A stretch of DNA of 64,000 nucleotides from Lanius collurio (taxonomy: Eukaryota; Chordata; Aves; Passeriformes; Laniidae), in assembly GCA_020086605.1 (NCBI GenBank), contig JACBWW010000021.1:5131907-5195906 (forward strand), read 5' to 3'. The position numbers were made by a program, and so were the translations under genes. Position 1 is the stretch's first letter. The number at the start of each line of letters is the position of its first letter. Below, piece after piece: positions 26,301 through 37,500 of the stretch. The notes below the pieces were generated by a model. That model was not told where the DNA came from, did not search any database, and saw only the letters and a list, made by a program, of their open reading frames with translations.

Positions 26301-28199
26301 AACTGTTTTTATTTTAGGCCCTGATAAGAACCCATTAAAAAAGATAAACTTCAAAATAAATAATTTCATAAAGTACCATACAAAACCAAGAGAAAAGGAA
26401 ACAAACTAGAGGAAGGGTTGTTTGGGTTTTTTTGAATCATTATTACTCAAAAGACTGTTATTAAATTACAGTTATCTAGGAAATTAAATTACTGCTGAGT
26501 ATCCGTTGACATGGCAGCCCTATGCTAACAAAAACATTGCAGAAACCAGTATTTCAGAAACTGAAAAACTAAAAAATACAGATTTGTGTAACAAAATTAA
26601 GTATCATCTTTCCTCTGACTTTTCATGTTATAAATAAACTTCTCTGCACTATCTACTAGCTATAGCAACTTTTCTCTTTCCCACAATACATTCGCATTTC
26701 TTAAGGAGGTATATTTAAAATAAAGACTACACTTACATAATGATCTACTCTATTTAAATTTCTTATGATGCTCAGTGAAATTTAGTTTTGTCTCATCTTC
26801 CATAAAGGCAGTATCTCATAATTTTTTGGATTTTTTGGTAATGTGTCACTTCAAGGCTCTATTCAGCAGTGAAAGCATTGAAATACAGAGAAACAGTGCT
26901 TAAAACCTGCAGCATTGCAATCATTGATTATTCATAGTAACTGCACTTAATTGCACAGATTGGTACAATGTTAATACAAATAAAAATCTATCAGCATTTT
27001 ATTGTCTCCACTCTTACAGAAGAAGAATTAAATGAAAACCATTTGAAAAATATTGCTTGTTAAAATTAAATCCTTGTAAGAGAAATGAGAGAAATCTTTC
27101 ATTCTCCAAAATTATCTCTTTACCTGGCTGATGCTACTAAATATTAAACATGTAGCGTAAGCTTTATTGCTGCCTAGAATTACAGTAATAAATTACACGA
27201 AAATTGCACTGCTATGTGTTTTAGCTTCTCTGACATTTTAAATATATTTTTGTTAATCTAGCAGAAATCATCTGCTAGACTGTAAAGCCACCCTACATAA
27301 CATACAACTGTTAAAATGTAAATTGCAAAACTATTTTTAGCTGCTGCTGAAGAGAAAAAAAAAAATGGGAGGGGGGGAAAGAAGAATATTCCTGGCCTCG
27401 GGAATAATGATTTGAGGCATTGTGTTCATTTTGTTTATCAAGCAGCTATTCAGCCTCTAGTGGGGCCCAAGTGCTTATGCAAGCAAAAGCTTTTAAGAGT
27501 GCCTGCAGCTGCAATCCTGGCTTCCAGGTAGGCTGCAGGTTCAGAGCACAGCTGCCCCAGGCTATCCACACTATCTCAGCTCCATCTGGAAGTACTGTTA
27601 AAATAGGATTTCAGATCCTGGTTTCTGTCTGTATCATCGTGAGCAGGGGGAGGGAGAAGGGAAAGAGAGGGAGGAGAACAGGGGAGATGCAAGGACTAGA
27701 AGACACCATCCGTACTTCAGCTTCAATACAAAATAAAAAGCTCAGCCCCATTTTGCTCCCACTATATTACTGTTGCCGGTGCAGTATGTTCTATTCAGCC
27801 TATCCGGCTTTGAGTTATGACTCATCCAAGTGCACCTGCGCCCATGTGTTAAGTACTGCCAAATAAAAGCCCAACATCCATTTACACAACAAAGAGACGT
27901 ATCCCGCAAGGCAGCGGAGCTTCCCCCTCCCCTCCTGTTTGTTCTGAGCAGGGGAAAAAATAATTCTGTCCTTCACTTCACTGGGGATTTTTCACTTCAC
28001 GTGGATTTTTAAATGCAGATTCATTTATAAACAATTTTCTTCCTTTTAAGAATAAAGCATATTTAATACCACAAAACACCCCTATAGCATCAGATTATCA
28101 CAGCCATTAATGATTTTTCCACCAAAACCCTTCCAACCTTTTTTATCAAAGCCCTTTATTCTCGAAGGATAAATTTTCAAGCAAAGAGGGATCAACAAA

Positions 28200-28540
28200 C
28201 TAGTTGCTTGAAAGCTTTCCTGATGCTAGGCTGAAGTTAGGAAAGGCTTAATGAAGGCTTTAAAATCCACCAGGGCTTCACAATGAACATCTGACTCGGT
28301 GATTTATGCATATTAATAACCTCAGTCCTACTGAGGCAAGCTGAGCTGTACATGTCCTCCGAATCTTAATGTCTTCAGCTCCACTGGGATTATTACAAAT
28401 GTAAATTTCTAAGATTCTCAGCTATTAATCTCTGTCTGTCCTCCTGTTCAGCAACATAATGACTAATTAAACATCAAAAGACCTGTACAGGAGATCTTCT
28501 TTGACAGCTCCTGGCCCAGCTCTCTTCCCAAGAGAGGAAT
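28200..28540. promoter_or_regulatory. Candidate intronic enhancer (homeodomain/POU-rich)
   Basis: This stretch sits 250-590 bases beyond exon 28789-28841 in the direction of transcription. It contains TTATGCATATTAATAA (28304-28319), which combines POU-like and homeodomain-like half sites. It also has GGGATTATTA (OTX/PITX-like GGATTA) and a TAATGACTAATTAAAC cluster. The base composition is more even than in the flanking introns. The enhancer role is inferred from motif density only; no alignment was possible. Confidence 0.35.
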
Positions 28541-28788
28541 TCAAATGACAGGGACAAGTGGGTAGGAGCATATGAGCAAGCCACAAATCACTGCTATGAA
28601 ATCTAAAAATTCCACATCAAATGTGTATTTAGTCCTGCAGAACCACTCCCAATTACCTAGCCTAGCTGTTCATGTCCAGCAGACAGCCCTCCCAGTGCTA
28701 AAGTTACGTCATTTGTATGTATGGCAGGTGAAGAGAATGCAATTTAAGCCTCATTTTTATCACTACAAGTAAAAAATGTAGTACTTAC

Positions 28789-28841
28789 AGAAGAAGGCAA
28801 ACCAGGGGGCACCTTTCTTACTTTCTTTGTCTGTAGAGGAT
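28789..28841 (-). CDS. TCF12: TCF12 internal coding exon, second half of the nuclear localisation segment
   Basis: This 53-base exon has an acceptor ending TGTACAG. Two bases complete the Asp codon, then PLQTKKVRKVPPGLPSS is read, ending in phase 0 before GTAAGT. The basic cluster KKVRK is the second half of a bipartite nuclear localisation signal that has been mapped in the paralogue TCF4. The first half (RRR) is in the exon at 32154-32289. In full-length TCF12 this exon splices to VYAPS at 7506. The short HEBAlt isoform starts downstream and lacks it. Confidence 0.95.
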
Positions 28842-29986
28842 CTGTACACAGAAAAATAGCGTTTTATCAAGTATCTACATTATAGGTGAAAAATAATAGA
28901 TAGCTACACTGTTCAGTTTTCTCTTTCCATGACAAATTTCTTATTTTCCAGTTTCATGTATTTTTTATTCTCTGGTAATGAGATTTGTCTTTCACATCAA
29001 TATAAAAATGTAACATACCAATGTTCTTCTCTAAAATAAAGCTTTGCTGAATAGTTACTTTCAATTGTTTCCCTAAGGAAAACAGTTATTCCTAAGAACA
29101 GTTACTCTGAAGGGTACACTTATGACCTTATACACTTGCTAAGAAACAAAGTAAGGTTTTGAGACATATGAGGAGGAAAATGGGACTTATTAGCAAGAGA
29201 AATGCTTTCTTTTCTCCACATCGGGGTAAAGACAGAACTATCAAAAAGGAAATTGACATGTTAAGGTACGATTTATACTCTAAGAATACTAACATGATGT
29301 AAATTTTATAGCTTCTAGATGCTACCAAGGTTATAAATAAACAGCAAATTTAATGACCTATTTACTTTTCTTGAGTAATAAAGTCAATACATCTCAAATT
29401 TGCATGTAATAGTAAGGTTGGAGATATGATATCTGCTTTTTCCTTCCAATAGTTATTGTAATATAACAAAAGTACCCAGCAATTTCACTACCTAAACCAA
29501 GAATCTGAGCCAGTTTAATCAGATGCTAATACAATTAATCTGAAAACTCTGCATGCAAATTACAAGTTAACCAATGTTTTGAAGATGAGTATCTGGTGAC
29601 ATTACCAGTTCTACAGTTAACCAATTGAATCTTTAATTAAAACACAAAATTCATATTTTGCTGTTTTCATTCAGAACTTTTATGATGATATGACAAAATA
29701 AAGGTGAGATAAGGTGAAATATCTGCTGGATACCTTTACTCTCATCATTCCCCATAGGGCACGCTCACAAAGAAAATAAAAAGACTTTTGGAAGAGATAT
29801 TTACATTGGATTCAGAGTGTTACCTGGAAGAGAAAACTGGTTGGTTTCAACGAAATTTAATATGAAATTTAACAAGAGCTTTTTATAATCCTAGTCAGAC
29901 AACTCCTCCTCAGGGATAATATGGCCATAATTTGACTTTGTTAGAAATTCTCAGGCAGCAGGTTTGTAGCACTTAAGAAGTCCATT

Positions 29987-30009
29987 AAAAAAAAAAAAAA
30001 AAAAAAAAA
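29987..30009. repeat. Poly-A run of 23
   Basis: This is an uninterrupted adenine homopolymer on the plus strand. It is not associated with the CR1 copy 0.76 kb further on, since CR1 elements do not end in poly-A. Confidence 0.9.
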
Positions 30010-30772
30010 TTCAGACCATCCTTTCTCAAGCTATTGGAAAAGACTTGAGATAAAAATGTACTTCTTCATCATCCTGACTTTCCTGGAAAAACATTTCCAT
30101 AAATTTGTAACCACCACCTGCCATATCCCAGGTTACAATCCCCAGACTCAACTATGACAGAAAGAGGAATATTACCAGTTTGAACACGTTTATATCTCCT
30201 GAGCTTATCTTCCAAAGAAAAAGCTAAATATACTCTGAAAACACCACACTTCACTTCCATTTGTTTAATTTAATAACATCAAGAACTTCCCAAACTCTAT
30301 ACAATTTGCATAGGAAACAAGAATCTCATTCAGGACCATCTCAATGACTGCTGCCCAGAGTGACCTTCCTGCACGTCTCAGCACCCTGTGCCCAGCACCC
30401 AAAGCCAAGCTCTAACAGCCCCCTGCTGCTCCATCCCAAGGCAGGTACTCCTGTAGCTAGCTTCTCCCTAGAACTGATTCCATGTGGACTAAAACACCAT
30501 CATCATCATCTTAAAACCCAGTTCTTTTCTACTGAAGTTCAGCCACCCTTTCAAGCTGTAAACAATTTCAATGAACTTTTCTAAGACTGTTCCTTTTCTG
30601 AAACAGGTGTGAGGAACTGCTGCATTTGTTCTGATATTCTGAGCAACAGGAATACTTACAACAACCTTCATAAAGACAACCAACCCCAAGTTAAAAAGCA
30701 GTTGGCTTGACAACAAGGTAAAAAGTTATACAGATATGGTATTTTAAAACATACATATATATGCATATATTA

Positions 30773-31010
30773 GAAGAGGAAATGGCTTAAGTTGCACCAA
30801 GGGAGATTTAGGTTCGATGTTAAGAAACGTTTCTTCACTGAAAGGGCTGTCAGGCACTGGAACAGGCTGCCCAGGAGGTGGTGGACACCCCTCCCTGAAA
30901 GGATTTAAAAGATGTGGCACCTGGGTACATGGGTTAGTGGTGGACTGGGCAGTTAAAGGTTGGACTTAATGGTCTTAGAGGGCTTTTTCAAATGAAATGA
31001 TTCTATGATA
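30773..31010 (+). mobile_element. CR1 LINE, 5'-truncated 3' end
   Basis: The order of hallmark phrases is that of the avian CR1 3' region. It reads cttaagttgcaccaagggag, then ttcttcactgaaagggctgt, then actggaacaggctgcccagg, then tggacttaatggtcttagag, and ends in atgattctatgata, which corresponds to the short terminal repeat ATTCTATG. It has no ORF2 and is severely 5'-truncated, as most CR1 copies are. It lies in the sense opposite to TCF12. CR1 points to a sauropsid, probably avian, genome. Divergence from the consensus suggests an old insertion. Confidence 0.93.
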
Positions 31011-32153
31011 TATAGGATTAAATTCCAAAGTAATATTTTTATAAGCAAAGATTTAAAAAACAATTTCAAGCATGTTCAGGACTATTTTAGTACTCCAGAA
31101 GTTTGCAGTTATAATTAATATTAAAGTTACTTCACATGCAATTTGCATTTTAAAATTTTATTTTGGGTAAACTATGGTTGGAGTTAAATGGTTCCAACAA
31201 ACAAGATTTTTACTATGGAATAGAAGTGCTATACAAGATGAGGGTCATTAAAGACTCAACCATATACCTAGAGAAATTCTAATGACCTATCATACTAACA
31301 TTGAAATACAGGGTAACTGCAATACAAGATTATGTAACTATATAACTAGAATATATGGCAAACTAAAATATAAGGCTATAGTCTCTCTTTTTATACCCAA
31401 AAAGATTTTTATTTTAGTTTGCAAACCCAATTATTCAAACAAGTCTTATAGAAGATAGTACAGAACAGCTGGGTCACTCTTGATTCTCTGATTCAACAGA
31501 ATTAGAGAGCTATAAAATATTACCACTGTCAATGACCAAGTACAAAAATTCCATTTGGCTCCAACTATCCCCAGAATAAAATATGAACACTGTCACAGGA
31601 TTATAGCAATTTTTAAGCAAGTTCCTGCCTGCATGTTTTGCAAGGTAGTTTGATTTTAGGATAAACTACTAGCCTCCAATTGCTAAGATCTTTAAGGGCA
31701 TGTTGAACCAATTACAATGAACTATATATTGCCCTGAATAAAGTTACTTTTAGCATATAAAAGGATAATTGTTTCCCCTTTGTGTCCTTCCCCTACTAAA
31801 TAATGGTAATGACCTCAAGGTCAGGCATTTCCAGGAGTTAATGATAGCACAGGTTAAGGGCACTCAGCTGGTCATCAGCTCCCATCCATCTGTCATTATT
31901 GCTTTTGCAATTAAGGGTTTTATTAGAGTTTCTTGTTTGTTTTGTAACCCATACTGACCAGTGTTGAATCCAAGCTAGTGTCTAAAAGAAAATGTTAGTA
32001 ATTCCAGTTTTTCTCTTATATAGCAGTTTGATGTAATTTCAATTGCTCAGTACAGAGCAACCTCCAGTATATTAAATGAACTGTCAAAGAAAATAATAAA
32101 GTCTGCAGAAAAGCATCATGAACAAAAGTTTAAAGACTGTCTGTATTACTTAC

Positions 32154-32289
32154 CAAGAGCTGATGAGTCATGAAGTGGTCTTCGGCGCTGATTCGTGCCA
32201 GAAAATGGGTAGTAGGGAGTTCCAGGCTTTCCAGAGGATGACAGCTGACCTGGACTTCCAAGCCCCATATCAGACCGAAGCAGACTAGA
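32154..32289 (-). CDS. TCF12: TCF12 internal coding exon, first half of the nuclear localisation segment
   Basis: This 136-base exon starts in phase 0 after acceptor TTTTTGTAG. It reads [40 protein letters not shown] and DSSAL, plus one base of the following Asp codon, before GTAAGT. It matches TCF12 (human: [20 protein letters not shown]) with conservative changes. RRRPLH supplies the first basic cluster of the bipartite localisation signal completed in exon 28789-28841. The two exons together make 63 codons with phase-0 borders on both sides. Confidence 0.96.
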
Positions 32290-34493
32290 CTACAAAAATA
32301 TACAGGGAAAAGTCAAATTAAGCTCTATAACAATGCAGCTGTTAATACTTTTGGCATTTATAGGAATTTCCTGGGATTTAGTGAAGGTTCTAGAGTTTAA
32401 AAAAATGTAGACTTTTTAAAATCAGTGTTCAGAGTGTATACTATAGCATAATTCAGAAAGGCAGAGCAAGTTTGGCTGTGATCCTCCAAAAAAGCCATAA
32501 CCATTTCAATTGAAAACATCTGAAAGAATCAATTCATATTTAAATTTTAAACAAAAATCATAATACTTTGTTTAGTTTGCGATATAACACCTTTTCTATT
32601 ACACAATATAAACACAATTGATAAAAACTGCAGAGAGTTTAAAGTGTGACATTAAGTTTTAGCACATACTTAGAAATCAAGACTTAGATTTTGTTCATAA
32701 AAAAATGGAATAAAATTGTCCAAAAAAAATCAAATGCAGACAAGAGATAACAGAGTAAATTAATAAACAGAACATAAAAATTGATATTTTAAAAACGTCA
32801 AACTAACAAGGTAGTTGAACCCTACCCTTTTTGTTCCCTTTTCATGCAGTAAAAATGAAAACATTCTAAACAATTAACAAGTGCATTATATATTATCTGA
32901 CCTCACATTATTTGGATTTCCGCTGTAAAACTGAAATGAATGTTGATGATTTAGAAGAACAACGTTTTTTCCACAGGTGATGCTATGCTTAGCCTTGTTT
33001 TAGTCTGAAAAACCTTGACTTGGAATGAAACCCATGGAACTGTTTGTACAGAAAATGTACCAGGTGGTAAAAATTCCCTGTGTTTCACTCCTGGCTGTTG
33101 CATAGAGCTTTCCTCAGAAAGCAGCCTCAGAAGCAATTTGATTTCTTCAGCTGTGGTCAGTACATAGTGCAGCCTTCCCAGTATAACAGGGTAAAGCACA
33201 GCTGTCGGCTGTTTTGCTTAAACTCATATGACATTTCATTGTCAGGTGATGCTAAGACAGAAACTGCTGACTGGAGTAACTTTTATACCAAAACCCCACC
33301 AAATTTCTCCTTCAGCCTCACTGCTCCCAAGCCAACATTTCTCATCCCCTTAAACTGCTCTCTACAAGGAGCCCTCGTGCCCCTGAAGGTTCCAGAGGTG
33401 TCACAAAACCCGCTTGTGGACTGGGTTATGACCTGAACCACCCCAGTGCTGCTGCCTGCTCGGGATATAGCAGCCCACTGGGATAGCAGCAGAGGCCATT
33501 TATTGCTCCTGCCTCTCCTCACCTTCCCTTCTGAGGCCCAAATACCTCATTCATAAATAAATGTATTTTTTGGATTATACTAGATCATCGAAGTTGATTC
33601 TTCTGGCGTGATGAGTTGTGACAGGCAAGCTTCACTCGTACAGCTTTCAGTAAGGTACTAAATAAATGCCTTCAACCTTGCCATGCACAGGAATTAGCAC
33701 AAAATGCAGACTTCATATAGTTACAGAATATTTCTAAAATAAGCAATTTTTTTTGCATTGTATCACCATTGAAATTTCTTTCTCTTACTTGTTTGATGGC
33801 TAATTTGAGCATGAAAATCTTATATTTTAATTGAATGGAGTGGGATACCAAAGAATCGCCCTATCACAAACTAAAGGAGGGCCCAACATTGTTAACTATT
33901 CTATGCAAAAGTGCGAAGATCAAAATTTATTTCAAATGTTAGTGAAATAGAAGCATAGAAATAGCCTCCCCTCAGCTCAACTCCTTCATTGTTATTCTTA
34001 CAAAAGTTTTTGAATCAGAATTCTTAATCTGAAACTCATATTAAAATGAAATACTCTGATAGGAGTAACAAAAGTATACAGCAAATACAAGTAGGGGGAA
34101 ATCTGCTGGTGAGCTGTTCCAAGGTCTTCTAATTTTTGTTTTGGTCAAATAGTTAAGAGTTTACTGTTTTGCAGAAAATATTATGAATAGCAAAATATCT
34201 GGCTTACTCAGTATAAATCTGAATTTAGCAAAGATACTATTCTAAACATTTACTACAGTTTTAGAGGTGAACACTGTGCAGGAAACATGGCCAATGTTTT
34301 GTGAAAAGCACCTCCTCTAAACCAACACTGGCCAGAAGATATGAAACCAGTTCTCACTTAGCCCAACACTTGACCTCCTTCTTGACCAAGAATACCCAGA
34401 ACTGAAGGAAAATTTCTTTACATAGCCTGCAGGGAAGGGAGGAAGTATTATGATAGTTGTCATTTCAAGTAGCTGAGGCAAGGTGCCCCTCCC

Positions 34494-34575
34494 AGAATGG
34501 CAGAACCACTGAAGCTGGTAGGAGCCTCTGGAGGTCAGCTAGTGCAGCCCTGCTTGCTCAGAGCAGCTGTCAAAC
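34494..34575 (-). mobile_element. Old CR1 fragment
   Basis: The stretch beginning agaatggcagaaccactgaa and continuing through ggagcctctggaggtcagct to cagccctgc resembles the reverse complement of the CR1 3' region (agaatggtt..., gggacctctggagatcatct, agtccaaccc). It is badly diverged, so the limits are approximate. Confidence 0.6.
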
Positions 34576-37500
34576 ACAATTAGGAACTACGGCCCTTTCG
34601 CATTAAAGACAACCCTCCCTCCTGATCACTGCAGGGATTTTGGAAATGCAATGGGATCCAGACAGATGCTTCCAAAAAAAAGGGGGTAGGCAGACTCCTG
34701 GTTCCTCTGTTGCCCTACTCATTAGGAGATGGGGAAAGATTAAAAAAAAAACAAAAACCAAACAAGTGAAAACTTTTGAATTAATTTCTACAAAGTCATT
34801 CTAAAAGGCATGAGTCTGTAGCTTTTCCAGACTTAACCTCCAACCTTTATTTCATGACATTTGCCACTCTTGCTTTTGTCCTAAGTCTTCCAGTTCTTGA
34901 CATTTTCACTGGACCCTGAATTTCAAAGCAGCCTGGCTTCAATAACACAAAGTTAGCATATAAGCACTATAGTAAATACACAGTAAATCTCAAGCTGTGC
35001 AACACACTCTGAAGAAGTTTTCTGATCTATATTGTTTTGAGATAAGAATTTTTTATTTATAAAAAAGGATTAAAAAACCAAAACAACACAAAATCACAAC
35101 CCTCTTCTACCATTGGTCCAATCAAATGAAACATCTGTTTAGAATTTTGTAATTGTTCCTCAGTCTTCCAAAAGAAAATAAAAATAGATGTCATTAGTTC
35201 AGCTCATTGATTTTTCTGCCTCTTTGAACCAATTGAGAAAAAATATTGATTAGGATTGATCCTTTCCTAAGGGCATCTGATAAAGAAAGGAATACAAAAA
35301 TACCACTGAGGATAGCAAAAAAGCTTTGTATTATCAGCATCAAGCTTCTCCTAACTAAGTGCCTGAGGTCCCTGTGCAGAGGCAGATCACTTACACATAT
35401 AGTTAGGGGCATTCTCCACAGAGAAGCTGTATGCTCACTCTGAACCTCATCTGCCAAGCACGCATCCAATTACTAAAGAATAATCAATGACTGGTTATTC
35501 TCCTGAATGCTTGTCCAAGTCCTTGTCCGTATTACCATCGTCAATAAACAGGCATCACCCCTAAAAATTTAACTCTTTAGATTTCATAATGCCTATAGCC
35601 AGTCTCAAGATACACAAGAAGTTATTTAAAGTGATGTTTTCCGTAAGGAATGAGTGTTCAATAACCAACTGGGAAAAAAAACAAAAAGGAAAAAAAAAGC
35701 TTTTATTACAATCAACTAAGAACATGGCAAGCCTGATTCCAAAGAGAAAAGAGAAAAAGATGTAAACTTGGCTGTTTTACTTTTCCGATTTATCCCTTTC
35801 AGAGAAACCAAGAAACAGTTTTGACAGCCTCAGGGAAAATGGCATGGCCTGACTCAAATAGGAAAGGCCTTCACAAGGGACACTATCTCGACAAATGCTT
35901 TAAAGGGGTGGCTTTCCTAAAGAGTATTGTCATTAAAATGAATTGCAGGGGAGTAATCTAGTCAAGAATAGCAAGGGTGAAGTGGGGGAAAAAGAATCAT
36001 ATCTAAATACAGGGGGTGGATTTATGCACTTCTGTCATAGAACACAAGTAACTTTGCATTGCTTGCACCAAAGTACAGCTGTAAAGTTGACTTCCATTCA
36101 AACTAACAAGCCAATCAACCATATGCTTATATCAAAATTATATACCTGAGATTGAAAAGTCAACTTATTTTAAAATGGTTTTTAAATTGATTCTTTCAAA
36201 GAATTTAAGCATAAAAGTAAAAAGTAATTCAACTAATTTCAAAGTTTTCTTCTCCCCAGCCTGACTCTGTGACTCTTCAGATACCATTTGATGCCAAAAC
36301 ACTGCTCTGCCGTCAGTGAACTTCTAGGACACCAGCCAGCAGAGTTCTAATATGTTGGTAAACACTTCTTTGATTTTACTTTGATATAAAAAAGAAAGAG
36401 GACAAGTAAAGGCCTACAGATGTCCTTACATATTATTCCTTGCAGCTCTCTAGAATTTAGGCTCTATGCAGACAGGAAAGCCAAGCTGTCCTGAAAAGTA
36501 CACGAGCAGTTTTAACAAACACACTCTAGACATTACCTATATAAAGTTTTACCTATCCAAAAATGCATTTGTTATAGGCAGGTAGCCTTGTGCTTCTTGG
36601 TCTAAATCTTGTTCACATTCTTTTCTTAAATGCAAACATTGGCAAACACTTTTAAGAACTCAGATTTTCCCAGTGTAACCATAGCCAAACTATGCAATAG
36701 TTTCATCCAAATACAACTGTGTGCCTTTACATTATTCATTATTTTCTATCAAAAGAATAATATGGTTGAGAATAAAAGCATTAGCCCATTATATGCAACT
36801 GATTATGACAGGCCCATTATGCTGGCATAATAAGGCAGGCTGCTTTGGCAGTGAAATGAGAGTTGCAACTCACCAACTGCAAACTTAGATCCTGAAAACC
36901 TCCCCTAAAGTCAAGTAGATTCAACTAGATTTTAGGGTTTTTTTATTTTTTTTTTTTGTATTAGCTTCCTTTTCATAAAGTTTATGCTTTCAGTCCTAGT
37001 AATAAGGCTCTACCAACTTAAAGCAGGAAAACTTTCTAGAGGTAAAAATAAGTACTTGAGTGTTTAGTTAAAAATTGGGAGCTTGGATACTTTTTTACTT
37101 GTGCAAAATACTGTAATGCAACACCATTCATCTCAACCAAATCCCTCCATTATCCTGCCACTGACAAACTCACTTGACATCTCTGTACTTCTCAGAATAA
37201 CACAGAGCAGATGGCAAGTGCATGCCTTGCCTTACTGTAAACTTGAAATCTTGTCCTGGGTAGAGCACAAGTTTCATGTGCATGTCCTTTTTACTCAGTG
37301 AGCTATTTGGATGACTTAGAACATGGATATTATGTGTCTCAGTACTACATGTATTGCCTTATAGATAAACCTGACAAATTTGCATTAGCTGGGTTAAAAG
37401 AATGTAAGAAAAAAGAAAAGCCAAACTCTGGTAAACTTGCAAAATCCCTCTGCAAAGTTGTATATTTTGTTATGGCGTTTCCAAAGGAACAACACCAAAA

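Larger units (their letters stand above)
16960..28788 (-). other. TCF12: TCF12 intron upstream of the HEBAlt first exon
   Basis: For the full-length isoform this is the 5' part of a 21-kb intron (28788 down to 7507). Next to 16960 lies the CpG island. A poly-A tract (17517-17547), a second GC-rich block broken by an N gap (22360-22950), a 17-bp tandem duplication (23288-23321) and candidate regulatory stretches near 24.0-24.2, 27.3-27.9 and 28.2-28.5 kb follow. The remainder is AT-rich and shows nothing recognisable. Confidence 0.75.
28842..32153 (-). other. TCF12: TCF12 intron (3312 bases)
   Basis: This intron lies between donor GTAAGT at 32153 and the acceptor at 28843-28842. It holds a 23-base poly-A (29987-30009) and a CR1 3' end (30773-31010). 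The rest is AT-rich with nothing recognised. Confidence 0.8.

Noticed and set aside
27420..27866. 148-codon plus-strand open frame
   Set aside because: No recognisable family. The sequence looks like non-coding regulatory DNA, and the frame has no coding bias that I can see.
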